A DNA stretch of 64,000 bases, taken from contig NZ_BAAAWE010000001.1 of NCBI RefSeq assembly GCF_039534915.1, forward strand, positions 6,386,001-6,450,000, given 5' to 3'. Positions within the stretch are counted from its first letter, which is position 1. Each line of letters begins with the position of its first letter. This document shows, piece by piece, positions 1-9,120 of the stretch. The position numbers and the translations under genes are program-made. This DNA is from Streptomyces roseofulvus. Lineage in GTDB: Bacteria; Actinomycetota; Actinomycetes; Streptomycetales; Streptomycetaceae. The notes under the pieces were generated by a model that was not told the origin of the DNA, did no database searches, and was given only the letters and a program-made list of their open reading frames with translations.

Positions 1-704
1 GGGCCGCCCTCGGCAGCATCGGCGTGCCCGCGCTGGTCCTGGTCGGCTCCGAGGACCGGGTGACCGGCCCCGCCGAGGCCCGTACCCTCGTCGCCGGCAT
101 CGCCGACGCCAAGCTGGCCGTCGTCCCGGGCGCCTCCCACCTCGCCCCGGTCGAGCAGCCGGCCGCCGTCACCGACCTGCTCCTGGAGCACTTCTCGGCG
201 ACCGGCCTGGAGACCAGCGGCAGCCTGGCCGTACCGCCGCCCGTCCCCACCGCCGCCCCGGCCCCGGCCGAGCCGCCCGCCCCCGCCCCGGCAGCGGCCG
301 AGGACGGTGCGGAGGGCCCGGCGGTCCGCCCCGACCCGTACGAGCGGGGGCTCGGGCTGCGCCGCGAGATCCTCGGCGACGCCCATGTCGACCGGGCGCT
401 CGCCGACCCGGACGCGGGGGACTTCCAGGCGCTCGTCACCCGCTACGCCTGGGGCGAGGTCTGGGCCCGGGAGGGCCTCGACCGGCGCACCCGCAGCGTC
501 GTCACCCTGACGGCTCTGGTCGCCGGCGGGCACCGGGAGGCGCTCGCCGACCACACCCGGGCCGCACTCCGCAACGGCCTCTCACCCGCCGAGATCCGCG
601 AGATCGTGCTGCACACCGCCGTCTACTGCGGCCTCCCGGCCGCCGAGACCGCCCTCTCCACGGTCAGCCGCGTGATCACCGAGGAGACCACGCCGCCGGC
701 CTAG
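1..704 (+). CDS. 3-oxoadipate enol-lactonase / 4-carboxymuconolactone decarboxylase fusion, 3' part
   Basis: The gene enters from the left edge; the reading frame is open from base 3, so only the C-terminal part is present. The first ~60 residues are the end of an alpha/beta hydrolase: a GSEDRVT segment carries the likely acidic residue and GASHLAPVEQP the catalytic His. A Pro/Ala-rich linker (about 65-105) follows, then a complete carboxymuconolactone decarboxylase domain of about 120 residues starting at YERGLGLRREIL and including the conserved ALxxHTRAALxxGLSxxEI helix. Fusion of the two steps of the protocatechuate branch of the beta-ketoadipate pathway (PcaL) is known in actinomycetes. 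The fusion is seen directly; the exact substrate is inferred from family knowledge. Confidence 0.85.
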   Translation, partial: AALGSIGVPALVLVGSEDRVTGPAEARTLVAGIADAKLAVVPGASHLAPVEQPAAVTDLLLEHFSATGLETSGSLAVPPPVPTAAPAPAEPPAPAPAAAEDGAEGPAVRPDPYERGLGLRREILGDAHVDRALADPDAGDFQALVTRYAWGEVWAREGLDRRTRSVVTLTALVAGGHREALADHTRAALRNGLSPAEIREIVLHTAVYCGLPAAETALSTVSRVITEETTPPA

Positions 705-757
705 GCCGGCGGCGCTCGCGCCACGCCGGGCCCGCACGCCCGGCGTAGGGTGAGGCC

Positions 758-1390
758 GTGAAGCTGACGAAGAAGTCCCACGCCTGCGTCCGGCTGGAGA
801 AGGACGGGCGGACGCTCGTCCTCGACCCCGGCATGTTCACGGAAGAGGACGCCGCGCTCGGCGCCGACGCCCTCCTCGTCACCCACGAGCACCCCGACCA
901 CTTCGACGAGGGCCGGCTCCGGGCCGCCCTCGACGCCCATCCGGCCACCGAGATCTGGACCCTGCGTAGCGTCGCCGAGCAGCTGGCGCCGGCCTTCCCC
1001 GGGCGGGTGCACACCGTCGGGCACGGCGACGCGTTCAGCGCGGCCGGTTTCGACATCGAGGTCCACGGCGAGCTGCACGCCGTGATCCACCCGGACATCC
1101 CGCGCGTCACCAACGTCGGCTTCCTCGTGGACGGCGCCGTCTTCCACCCCGGCGACGCCCTCACCGTCCCCGGCCGCCCGGTGGACACCCTGCTGCTGCC
1201 GGTGATGGCGCCGTGGAACAAGATCTCCGAGGTGATCGACTACGTCCGCGAGGTGAAGCCGCGCCGGGCGTACGACATCCACGACGCGCTCCTGACCGAC
1301 CTGGCCCGGCCGATCTACGACCGGCAGATCGGCGGGCTCGGCGGCACCGACCACCAGCGGCTCGCGTCCGGCGCCTCCGCCGAGCTGTGA
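758..1390 (+). CDS. MBL-fold metal-dependent hydrolase
   Basis: This 210-residue protein has the metallo-beta-lactamase signature THEHPDH near residues 46-52, a further metal His in HAVIHPD, and FHPGDA, the usual metal-bridging Asp region. Its length and start (KLTKKSHACVRLE) fit the compact UlaG/UPF0173-like group of MBL hydrolases. The real substrate is unknown. The GTG start is preceded by TAGGGT at 746-751 with a 6-nt spacer and no Shine-Dalgarno sequence, so the mRNA may be leaderless. It stands between the pca gene and exonuclease III on the same strand with its own apparent promoter. Confidence 0.8.
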   Translation: MKLTKKSHACVRLEKDGRTLVLDPGMFTEEDAALGADALLVTHEHPDHFDEGRLRAALDAHPATEIWTLRSVAEQLAPAFPGRVHTVGHGDAFSAAGFDIEVHGELHAVIHPDIPRVTNVGFLVDGAVFHPGDALTVPGRPVDTLLLPVMAPWNKISEVIDYVREVKPRRAYDIHDALLTDLARPIYDRQIGGLGGTDHQRLASGASAEL

Positions 1391-1435
1391 GCGGGCTCCG
1401 GGCCGCTGTCGGTGCCCGCCAGTAGGCTGGGCGTC

Positions 1436-2215
1436 ATGCGCATCGCCACCTGGAACGTCAATTCGATCACCGCCCGGCTGCCCCGGCTGCTGGCCTGGCT
1501 GGAGAGCAGCGGCACCGACGTGCTCTGCATCCAGGAGACCAAGTGCACCGCCGCGCAGTTCCCCGTCGAGGAGCTGCGCGCGCTGGGGTACGAGTCGGTG
1601 GTCAACGCCACCGGCAGGTGGAACGGCGTCGCCCTGCTCTCCCGGGTCGGCTTCGAGGACGTGGTCCTGGGCCTGCCCGGCGGTCCGGAGTACGAGGCGG
1701 TGCAGGAGCCCCGGGCGATCTCCGCCACCTGCGGCCCGGTCCGCGTCTGGTCGGTCTACGTGCCGAACGGCCGGGAGATCGCCCACGAGCACTACGCGTA
1801 CAAGCTGCGCTGGCTGGAGGCGCTGAAGGCGGCCGTCGCGGAGGACGCGGCCGGCGACCGCCCGTTCGCCGTCCTCGGCGACTACAACATCGCCCCGACC
1901 GACGACGACGTCTGGGACGTCTCCCTCTTCGAGGGCGCCACCCACGTCACCGGGCCCGAGCGCGCCGCCCTCGCCGGCCTGCGCGAGGCGGGCCTCGCCG
2001 ACGTCGTCCCGCGCCCCCTCAAGTACGACCACCCGTACACCTACTGGGACTACCGCCAGCTCGCCTTCCCCAAGAACAAGGGCATGCGCATCGACCTGGT
2101 GTACGGCAACAAGCCCTTCGCCGAGGCCGTGAAGGACAGTTACGTGGACCGCGAGGAGCGCAAGGGCAAGGGTGCCTCCGACCACGCCCCGGTCGTCGTC
2201 GACCTCGACCTCTGA
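1436..2215 (+). CDS. xth: exodeoxyribonuclease III
   Basis: This 259-residue EEP-fold nuclease removes 3' nucleotides and cleaves at abasic sites in DNA base-excision repair. Visible motifs are RIATWNVNSI at the N terminus, IQETKC with the metal-binding Glu, LGDYNIAP with the catalytic Asp/Asn pair, and KGASDHAPV with the final Asp-His. The ATG at 1436 is preferred over an in-frame start at 1412 because homologues begin directly at MRIATWN and because TAGGCT at 1423-1428 sits 7 nt before it, a leaderless-promoter arrangement. Confidence 0.93.
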   Translation: MRIATWNVNSITARLPRLLAWLESSGTDVLCIQETKCTAAQFPVEELRALGYESVVNATGRWNGVALLSRVGFEDVVLGLPGGPEYEAVQEPRAISATCGPVRVWSVYVPNGREIAHEHYAYKLRWLEALKAAVAEDAAGDRPFAVLGDYNIAPTDDDVWDVSLFEGATHVTGPERAALAGLREAGLADVVPRPLKYDHPYTYWDYRQLAFPKNKGMRIDLVYGNKPFAEAVKDSYVDREERKGKGASDHAPVVVDLDL

Positions 2216-2298
2216 GCGCGGTGACCTGCGCGGGCGCTCCATAACGATCTCAGCGTGCCGGGTGGTGGACCGGCGGGTGACGATGCGACGCTGTTCCG

Positions 2299-2736
2299 AT
2301 GAACATCCCGTTTCTCGACCACTGGCGCAAGCGGCACGAGCCCGACCCGTCCCCGCTGGCCGCGGCCTTCGACCGTGACCCCGAGGGCGTGGGAGAACTG
2401 CTGGCCGAGTGCGAGCTGCTCCGCGCCCGGGTCGAGCGGGCGGGCGTGACGCTCGACGACTCCCCGCGCTCCCTGGAGGAGCTGGACCAGCTCCCGCCGC
2501 GCTGGCGCGACGACGCCGAGGAGCTGCCCTGGTTCGGCAACGACGCGGGGCTCTACCTCGGCACCGTCATCGTGCGGAACGTGCCGGGCGCCCGCTGGCA
2601 GGTGTGGCCGAACGGCGGTCCGGTCGTCGTCCTGGAGTCCGGCCGCGAGGTCCCGGTGGTCGAGTACGGCGTCGAGTGGGCGATGAGCGGGGCGCCCGAA
2701 CTCTCCCAGGTGTACGCCGAGGCCGCCGAGGAGTGA
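2299..2736 (+). CDS. hypothetical protein, resembles actinomycete DUF6278 proteins
   Basis: A 145-residue acidic, soluble protein with no signal peptide or membrane segment. It contains a charged helical first half, a central WFGNDAGLYLGTVIV segment and a WQVWPNGGPVVVL strand pair, a layout I associate with the small Streptomyces DUF6278 family. The family assignment is from memory and tentative. It is followed by 190 bp that carry the promoter region of the ABC transporter operon. Confidence 0.6.
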   Translation: MNIPFLDHWRKRHEPDPSPLAAAFDRDPEGVGELLAECELLRARVERAGVTLDDSPRSLEELDQLPPRWRDDAEELPWFGNDAGLYLGTVIVRNVPGARWQVWPNGGPVVVLESGREVPVVEYGVEWAMSGAPELSQVYAEAAEE

Positions 2737-2926
2737 CCTTTCGGCAGGCCCCGTCCGACACCACCCGGTTGCCGTAAATACGGCTAATCCCGACTTGCCT
2801 CCTTTCGGGCGTGTCGGGTGTGAAGTCCCTTTTCCCGGCGGATAGTTTGCGCTGTCTCGACACCTTGCCTCGGCAGCGTCGACACACCGAAACGGCACAC
2901 CGCCGGGAAATGGGGCAGGGCAGCGC

Positions 2927-3670
2927 ATGACCGTCGATCCGCTGATCGAACTGCGTGGCGTGAACAAGCACTACGGCGCACTGCACGTCCTCCAGGGCAT
3001 CGACCTCACCGTCGGCCGCGGCGAGGTCGTCGTCGTCATCGGCCCGTCGGGCTCCGGCAAGTCCACCCTCTGCCGGGCGATGAACCGGCTGGAGACCATC
3101 GAGTCCGGCGAGATCCGCATCGACGGCCGGCCCCTCCCCGACGAGGGCAAGGACCTCGCCCGGCTCCGCGCCGACGTCGGCATGGTCTTCCAGTCCTTCA
3201 ACCTCTTCGCCCACAAGACCGTCCTCGCCAACGTCTCCCTCGCCCAGATCAAGGTCCGCGGACGCAAGCGCGAGGAGGCCGACCGGCGGTCCCGCGACCT
3301 CCTCGACCGGGTCGGCCTCGCCGCCCACGCCGAGAAGTACCCGGCGCAGCTCTCCGGCGGCCAGCAGCAGCGCGTCGCCATCGCCCGCGCCCTCGCCATG
3401 GACCCCAAGGCGCTCCTCTTCGACGAGCCCACCTCCGCCCTCGACCCCGAGATGATCAACGAGGTCCTGGAGGTCATGCGGCAACTGGCCCGCGAGGGCA
3501 TGACCATGGTCGTCGTCACCCACGAGATGGGTTTCGCCCGCTCCGCCGCCCACCGGGTCGTCTTCATGGCCGACGGCCGGATCCTGGAGGACCGCGCCCC
3601 CGAGGAGTTCTTCACCGCCCCGCGCAGCGAGCGCGCCAAGGACTTCCTCTCCAAGATCCTCTCGCACTGA
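2927..3670 (+). CDS. polar amino acid ABC transporter ATP-binding protein (GluA-like)
   Basis: A 247-residue ATPase subunit. Walker A is GPSGSGKST (about residues 38-46), the Q-loop is VFQSFNLF, the signature is LSGGQQQRVAIARA, Walker B is ALLFDEPTSALDPEM, and the switch His is in VVTHEMGFA. The FNLF Q-loop and overall length match the glutamate/glutamine (GluA/GlnQ) class. It heads an operon with the binding lipoprotein and two permeases. The 190 bp upstream contain a possible promoter (TGAAGT at 2821, TAGTTT at 2843), and a purine-rich GGGGCAGGG lies just before the ATG. Confidence 0.93.
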   Translation: MTVDPLIELRGVNKHYGALHVLQGIDLTVGRGEVVVVIGPSGSGKSTLCRAMNRLETIESGEIRIDGRPLPDEGKDLARLRADVGMVFQSFNLFAHKTVLANVSLAQIKVRGRKREEADRRSRDLLDRVGLAAHAEKYPAQLSGGQQQRVAIARALAMDPKALLFDEPTSALDPEMINEVLEVMRQLAREGMTMVVVTHEMGFARSAAHRVVFMADGRILEDRAPEEFFTAPRSERAKDFLSKILSH

Positions 3671-3683
3671 CCGGGTGGGAACC

Positions 3684-4607
3684 ATGCAGCGCACGCACCG
3701 ACGCCTGGGCGCCCTCGCCCTGCTGCTCGCCGCCGCCGGCACCCTGCTCGCCGGCTGCGGCCGGCCCGGCAGCCCGCCCATCAGGGGCCCGCAGCCCGAC
3801 CGACTCCCCACCTACCGCGTCGAGTCCGGCTTCCGGCTGCCGGACTCGCCCACCTGGAACCGGGCGAAGAAGCGCGGCCGGCTGATCGTCGGCGCCAAGG
3901 AGGACCAGCCCTACCTCGGCGAGAAGGACCCCGCCACCGGCGAATACTCCGGCTACGACATCGAGATCGCCAGGATGATGGCCGCCTCCCTCGGCTTCGA
4001 CCCGGCGACCGGCGTCGAGTTCCGCACCATCGCCTCCGCCAACCGCGAGACCGCCCTGCAGAACGGGCAGATCGACTACTACGTCGGTACCTACACCATC
4101 AACGACAAGCGCAAGCAGCTCGTCGGCTTCGCCGGGCCCTACTACCAGGCCGGCCAGTCCCTCCTCGTCCGCACCGACGAGGACGACATCCACGGGCCGC
4201 GCGACCTCGACGGCAAGCGCGTCTGCTCCGCCGCCGGCTCCACCCCCTACCAGCGGATCCAGCAGGAGTACCCGAAGGCCGAACTCGTCGCCTACGACAC
4301 GTACTCCATCTGCGTCGACAACCTCCTCACCTACCAGGTCGACGCCGTCACCACCGACGACACCATCCTCATGGGCTACGCCGCCAAGGTCCCCGACGAA
4401 CTCAGACTCGCCGGAAAGCCGTTCTCGAAGGAGCCGTACGGGATCGGCGTGCCGCGCGGCGACACCGCGCTCCGCCTCGCCCTCGACGACGCCATCGCCG
4501 CGCACGAGAAGAACGGCGACTGGAAGAAGGCGTACGACGCGACCCTCGGCCTCTCCGGGGTCCCCGCCCCGACGCCGCCGCCCATCGACCGCTACCCGGC
4601 CAACTGA
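3684..4607 (+). CDS. glutamate-type ABC transporter substrate-binding lipoprotein
   Basis: A 307-residue extracytoplasmic solute-binding protein. The signal peptide ends in a lipobox LLAGC (Cys 25), so the mature protein should be anchored in the outer leaflet. The type 3 (SBP_bac_3) fold is evident from RGRLIVGAKEDQPYLGEKD, GYDIEIARMMA, NRETALQNGQIDYYVGTY and the LDGKRVC segment. The ATG at 3684 is chosen over a GTG at 3675 because GGTGGGA provides a ribosome-binding site before it. It lies 13 bp after the ATPase gene. Most likely it delivers glutamate or a related acidic or amide amino acid. Confidence 0.92.
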   Translation: MQRTHRRLGALALLLAAAGTLLAGCGRPGSPPIRGPQPDRLPTYRVESGFRLPDSPTWNRAKKRGRLIVGAKEDQPYLGEKDPATGEYSGYDIEIARMMAASLGFDPATGVEFRTIASANRETALQNGQIDYYVGTYTINDKRKQLVGFAGPYYQAGQSLLVRTDEDDIHGPRDLDGKRVCSAAGSTPYQRIQQEYPKAELVAYDTYSICVDNLLTYQVDAVTTDDTILMGYAAKVPDELRLAGKPFSKEPYGIGVPRGDTALRLALDDAIAAHEKNGDWKKAYDATLGLSGVPAPTPPPIDRYPAN

Positions 4608-4624
4608 GGACCCCCACCGCTGAC

Positions 4625-5269
4625 ATGGACGTACTGACAGAGAACTTCTCGCTCTACGGCGAGGGTTTCCTCGGCACCCTCGAACTCACCGTCTACGCCT
4701 CGGCGCTCGCCCTCGCCCTGGGCTTCGTCATGGCCGCCTTCCGGGTCGCGCCCGTCGGCTCCTTCCGGGTCTTCGGCACGGTCTGGGTCACCGTCCTCCG
4801 CAACACCCCGCTCACCCTGCTCTTCTTCGCGGTCATGCTGGGCCTGCCCCGCTTCGGCATCGTGCTGCCCTTCGAGCTGTTCGCGGTCCTCGCGCTCGGC
4901 TGCTACACCTCGGCCTTCATCTGCGAGGCGCTGCGCTCCGGCATCAACACCGTCCCCGTCGGGCAGGGCGAGGCCGCCCGCAGCCTCGGCATGAGCTTCA
5001 CCCAGACCCTCGGCGCGGTCGTCCTGCCGCAGGCCTTCCGCTCGGTGATCCCGCCGATCGGCTCCACCCTGATCGCCCTCGCCAAGAACTCCGCCATCGC
5101 CGGCGCCTTCAGCGTCACCGAACTCCTGGGCACCTACAAGACCTTGAGCGAACTCGGCTACAACATCATCTGGACCTTCGTCTGGATCGCCGTCGGCTAC
5201 CTGATCATCACCCTCTCCATCAGCGCGGTCTTCAACGTGATGGAGAAGCGCTGGGGGGTGGCCCGATGA
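4625..5269 (+). CDS. amino acid ABC transporter permease (GluC-like)
   Basis: A 214-residue inner-membrane permease with about five hydrophobic segments. The HisM/GlnP-type EAA loop reads GQGEAARSLGMSFTQTLGAVVLPQA, which docks the ATPase. The N terminus (LYGEGFLGTLELTVYASALALAL) fits the polar-amino-acid permease family. Its stop codon overlaps the start of the next permease, so the pair should be translationally coupled and form a heterodimeric channel. Confidence 0.92.
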   Translation: MDVLTENFSLYGEGFLGTLELTVYASALALALGFVMAAFRVAPVGSFRVFGTVWVTVLRNTPLTLLFFAVMLGLPRFGIVLPFELFAVLALGCYTSAFICEALRSGINTVPVGQGEAARSLGMSFTQTLGAVVLPQAFRSVIPPIGSTLIALAKNSAIAGAFSVTELLGTYKTLSELGYNIIWTFVWIAVGYLIITLSISAVFNVMEKRWGVAR

Positions 5270-6132
5270 GCCGCGCGCCGCAGGCCAGCGCCCTCTACGA
5301 CATCCCCGGACCGCACGCCCGCCGCCGGCACCTGCTCTACGGCGTGCTCTCCACCGTCGTGATCCTCGGCATCGCCGCCTGGATCCTCTATCTGCTCCTC
5401 GACACCGACCAGTTCACCGCCGTGAAGTGGCGGCCCTTCCTCTACGAGGGCATCCAGGAGCTGCTGCTCGAAGGGCTCGGCAACACCCTCAAGGCGTTCG
5501 CGCTGGCCGCCGTGTTCTCCCTGGCGCTCGGCGCGGTCCTCGCCACCGGGCGGCTCTCCGACCACCGGCCGGTGCGCTGGGTCGCCACCCTGCTCGTCGA
5601 GTTCTTCCGCGCCATGCCCGTGCTGGTGATGATCTTCTTCATCTTCGTGGCGCTCAAGGTGCAGCCGCTGCCCGCGCTGGTCGCCGGACTCACCCTCTAC
5701 AACGGCTCGGTGCTCGCCGAGGTCTTCCGCACCGGCGTGCACGCCGTGCCGCGCGGGCAGGGAGAGGCCGCGTACGCCCTGGGCATGCGGAAGACCCAGG
5801 TGATGACCTGGGTCCTGGTCCCGCAGGCGGTCCGCGCGATGCTGCCGGCCATCATCAGCCAGCTGGTGGTGGCGCTGAAGGACACCTCGCTCGGCTACCT
5901 CATCACCTACGAGGAGTTCCTCCACGCGGGCAAGCTGATCGCCTCCGACCTCGACTACGACCTGCCGTTCATCCCGGTCGTCCTGGTGATCTCGCCGATC
6001 TACATCGGCATGTGCATGCTGCTCTCCTGGTTCGCGACCTGGGTCGCGCGCCGGGAGCGCCGCGACCCCCGTACGAAGGGGGTGGACGTCGCTCCCGCCG
6101 CACCGGTGATCACGCTGCCGGGCCGCGAGTGA
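5266..6132 (+). CDS. amino acid ABC transporter permease (GluD-like)
   Basis: A 288-residue permease that starts inside the stop codon of the preceding gene (ATGA overlap). An N-terminal cytoplasmic stretch of about 20 residues precedes the first helix at about residues 22-45. The EAA-type loop is GQGEAAYALGMRKTQVMTWVLVPQA. The C terminus is basic and cytoplasmic (RREPRDP-like). It is the second half of the channel and closes the operon. Confidence 0.92.
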   Translation: MSRAPQASALYDIPGPHARRRHLLYGVLSTVVILGIAAWILYLLLDTDQFTAVKWRPFLYEGIQELLLEGLGNTLKAFALAAVFSLALGAVLATGRLSDHRPVRWVATLLVEFFRAMPVLVMIFFIFVALKVQPLPALVAGLTLYNGSVLAEVFRTGVHAVPRGQGEAAYALGMRKTQVMTWVLVPQAVRAMLPAIISQLVVALKDTSLGYLITYEEFLHAGKLIASDLDYDLPFIPVVLVISPIYIGMCMLLSWFATWVARRERRDPRTKGVDVAPAAPVITLPGRE

Positions 6133-6152
6133 CCCCTCTACGGGCCCCCGCA

Positions 6153-6171
6153 CGGGCCTGAAACCGGCCCG
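6153..6171 (+). terminator. weak hairpin after the glu-type operon
   Basis: Inverted hexamers CGGGCC and GGCCCG with a 7-nt loop lie between the convergent transporter operon and the S15 peptidase gene. There is no U-tract, which is common for high-GC terminators. Only the inverted repeat and the convergent position support the call. Confidence 0.4.
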
Positions 6172-6184
6172 GCAGCAGCCGTGA

Positions 6185-7738
6185 TCACTCCTCCCGCATC
6201 GGCACCGACAGGTACGAGGGATCGGACGCGGGGGAGGAGAAGGTCAGCTGCGCGCCGGCCGGGTTGTGCTCGATGTACAGCGGGTCGGCGGCGTCGACGA
6301 CCAGCGCGAGCCGGTGGCCGGCCGGGACGTCGTACGCGGTGGAGAACAGCTCCAGGTCCGCGGTGAACGGCCGGCCCGGCGTGCGGTCGTGGAAGGTGTA
6401 CGGGGCGTGGGAGACCAGCTTCCCGACGCCGAGCGGGCCCACGTCGTAGAGGTAGGCGACGAAGGTGCCGCTCGACGCGGTCGGCGTGACCGTGGTGTGC
6501 AGCACGGGCGTGCCGCGCACCGCCGCCCCGGAGTCGTACCGCCCCGACTGCCAGACGGCGGCGAAGGCGCGGGGGAGGAGCGGCACGGAGACGGTCGGCG
6601 GGGTCCGCGTCAGCTGGTCCAGGAGGTTGCTGAGCAGGACGACGCCGCCGTTGGCGCCGGAGTCCGCGCCGGTCCACAGGTGCTCGGGGTCGTTCAGCGC
6701 GAGCCGGTCGCGGTGCGCCTGGACGGACGCCCAGTCGGCGTACCCCTCGTAGCCGCCGTCGGAGCGCGGCTTGATCCGCACCGGCCGCTCGCGGTCGACG
6801 CCGTTGTCGGTGCCCTTCAGATACCGGTCGAACCAGCGGTGGGCGCTGGTCCAGGTGTCGTTGGGCAGACCGAGGAGGCCGGTGACCTCGGCGGTGGCGT
6901 GGTCGCCGGGGCGGAACTCCAGCCGCTTGGGGCCCTTCAGCTTCTCGTAGAAGCTCGCGTACTGGTTGGGCGGGAAGATGGTGTCGCCCCAGGCGTTGCC
7001 GAGCATGATCGCGGTGCCGTGGGCGTTGATCCGGTCGACCTGGGTGACGGGGGACCGCTGCCGGCCCCAGGCGATCATCTCGTCCTCCTGGTCGAGGTCG
7101 GACGAGAGGAAGTCCTTCAGGACCTTCTCCAGTTCGGGCCCGGGGCGGCCGGTGAGGTATCCCGCTCCGCCGAGCAGCGCGGCGGCCTGGAGGTGCTGGG
7201 TGCGGCCGCTGTAGATGGAGTCGATGAGGTCGGCCCAGCCGCTCAGTGCGGCGACGGCCTTGATCCGGGAGTCCTGCGCGGCGGCGAGCAGGCTGATCCC
7301 GGCGCCGTAACTGACGCCCGCCATACCGATCCTGGCCGGATCCGCCGGGGTGTGCGCGAGCGCCCAGTCGATCACCCTGGTCGCGTCGGCCACGTCCCGG
7401 GGTCCGGCGGTCTCGATCTCCCCGCCCGACTCCCAGAACCCGCGCGCGTTGTAGCTCACCACGACGTACCCGGAGTCGGCGAGCCGCCGCGCCTGCGCCA
7501 GGTACTCGATCTGCGGCAGGCCCCAGCTGGTCGGCAGCACGACCACGGGGTACCGGCCGGAGCCGTCGGCCCCGGCGGGCGTGACGACGTTGGCCTTGAG
7601 GACGGTGCCGCCGTCGCCGGCGATGTCGACGAACCGGACCGACGTGCCGGACTCGGCGGCGTGGGCGGCGGGGGACAGGACCAGGGCCGTCCCGGCCACC
7701 AGCGCGGCCGAGACGGCGAGGGCCAGGGATGTACGCAC
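6185..7738 (-). CDS. secreted CocE/NonD-family (S15-type) hydrolase, Xaa-Pro dipeptidyl-peptidase-like
   Basis: A 517-residue secreted enzyme. The signal peptide ends near SPAAHAAESG. The nucleophile elbow is GMAGVSYGAG in the alpha/beta hydrolase domain, a helical cap follows, and the last third is the jelly-roll C-terminal domain typical of X-Pro dipeptidyl peptidases (PF08530 type, starting around WQSGRYDSGAAVRGTP). It could release X-Pro dipeptides or hydrolyse esters outside the cell. The GTG start is supported by GAGGAG 7-8 nt upstream. It is convergent with the transporter operon and divergent from the P450 gene. Confidence 0.85.
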   Translation of the reverse strand: MRTSLALAVSAALVAGTALVLSPAAHAAESGTSVRFVDIAGDGGTVLKANVVTPAGADGSGRYPVVVLPTSWGLPQIEYLAQARRLADSGYVVVSYNARGFWESGGEIETAGPRDVADATRVIDWALAHTPADPARIGMAGVSYGAGISLLAAAQDSRIKAVAALSGWADLIDSIYSGRTQHLQAAALLGGAGYLTGRPGPELEKVLKDFLSSDLDQEDEMIAWGRQRSPVTQVDRINAHGTAIMLGNAWGDTIFPPNQYASFYEKLKGPKRLEFRPGDHATAEVTGLLGLPNDTWTSAHRWFDRYLKGTDNGVDRERPVRIKPRSDGGYEGYADWASVQAHRDRLALNDPEHLWTGADSGANGGVVLLSNLLDQLTRTPPTVSVPLLPRAFAAVWQSGRYDSGAAVRGTPVLHTTVTPTASSGTFVAYLYDVGPLGVGKLVSHAPYTFHDRTPGRPFTADLELFSTAYDVPAGHRLALVVDAADPLYIEHNPAGAQLTFSSPASDPSYLSVPMREE

Positions 7739-7881
7739 GGGCCACTCCTCGATGGGGGGTCGCTGATGGGGGCAGCGAGGTGGCCCGACGGTAACGGCGG
7801 CGTGCTACCCGTGGTAACCGGTCGGTAAGTTACGTGCGGGTAACGATTGTGGGGCACGGCTCCCTGCTCCAGGCTGGACCC

Positions 7882-9120
7882 GTGCAGCCGACGAGCCTTC
7901 CCGATGTCTTCGATCCCCGGATCCACGCCGCCGGGCCGCCGCACGCCGCCTTCCGGGAGCTGCGCGACCGGGCGCCCGTCGCCTGGCAGGAGGAGCGGGA
8001 GGTGCTCGGCTGGCCGGCCGGGCGGGGGTTCTGGGCGGTGACCCGGCACCGTGACGTGGTGCGGGTGCTCAAGGACGCGGCGACGTACTCCTCGCGGCTC
8101 GGGGCCACGCAGATCCGGGACCCCGATCCGGCCGACCTGCCCTTCATCCGGCGCATGATGCTCAATCAGGACCCGCCGGAGCACGGACGGCTGCGGCGGC
8201 TGGCCGGGCGCGCCTTCACGCCGCGGCGGATCGAGCGGTTCGAGGCCACCGCGCGGGCGCGGGCCCGGCGGCTGCTCGGGGCGGCCCGGGAGGCGGGCGG
8301 CGAGGTCGATCTCGTCCGGGGCGTCACCGACGACTACGCGCTGCTCAACCTCACCGACCTGCTCGGCGTGCCGGCGGAGGACCGGGGGCTGCTGCACGCC
8401 TGGACCGAGCGGGTCATCGCCTACCAGGACCCGGACGAGCCGCCCGTGCTCGACGCCGACGGGCGCCCCGTCAACCCCCGGTCACCGGCCATGCTCGCCG
8501 AGATGTTCGCCTACGCCCAGGAGCTGGCCGCGTACAAGCGCAAGCACCCCGCCGACGACCTCATGACCGCCCTCGCCACCACCGAACTCGCCGACGCCGA
8601 ACTGGAGATGTTCTTCTTCCTGCTCACCGTCGCCGGCAACGACACCGTGCGGTCGGCGGCGCCCGGCGGCGTGCTCGCCCTCTGCGGGCACCCCGACGAG
8701 CAGGGCAGGCTCTGGCGGCGCGAGGTCGGCGTGGACACCGCCGTGGACGAGCTGCTGCGGGCCCACCCGCCGGTGCTGTCCTTCCGCCGAACCGCCGCCC
8801 GGGACACCGAACTGGCCGGGACGCGGATCGCCGCGGGCGACAAGGTCGTCGTCTTCCACGTCTCCGCCAACCACGACGAACGCGTCTTCCCCCACCCGCA
8901 CCGCCTCGACCTCGGCCGCCGCCCGAACCCGCACGTCTCCTTCGGCGACGGGCCGCACGTGTGCCTCGGCGCCCACTTCGCGCGACTGCAACTCCGCGTC
9001 TTCTACGAGGAGTTGCGTGAAGCCTGCGCGGGCGTCGAGTCCGCCGGGACGCCCCGGCGGCTCGTCTCCAACTTCATCAACGGGATCAAGTCGCTGCCGG
9101 TGCGACTGCGGGAGCCCTGA
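7882..9120 (+). CDS. cytochrome P450
   Basis: A 412-residue soluble P450. The heme-binding loop is FGDGPHVCLG with the axial Cys at about 361. The I-helix oxygen groove is AGNDT, the K-helix is ExxR (ELLR), and NQDPPEH marks the C-helix region. The pattern HVSFGDGPHVCLGAHFARLQ recalls CYP124/125/142-type enzymes acting on branched lipids or steroids, but the substrate is unknown. An ATG at 7834 is possible; GTG 7882 gives a conventional length and has a CAGGCT hexamer 6 nt before it. The 3' end overlaps the opposing gene by 35 bp. No ferredoxin gene is adjacent. Confidence 0.88.
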   Translation: MQPTSLPDVFDPRIHAAGPPHAAFRELRDRAPVAWQEEREVLGWPAGRGFWAVTRHRDVVRVLKDAATYSSRLGATQIRDPDPADLPFIRRMMLNQDPPEHGRLRRLAGRAFTPRRIERFEATARARARRLLGAAREAGGEVDLVRGVTDDYALLNLTDLLGVPAEDRGLLHAWTERVIAYQDPDEPPVLDADGRPVNPRSPAMLAEMFAYAQELAAYKRKHPADDLMTALATTELADAELEMFFFLLTVAGNDTVRSAAPGGVLALCGHPDEQGRLWRREVGVDTAVDELLRAHPPVLSFRRTAARDTELAGTRIAAGDKVVVFHVSANHDERVFPHPHRLDLGRRPNPHVSFGDGPHVCLGAHFARLQLRVFYEELREACAGVESAGTPRRLVSNFINGIKSLPVRLREP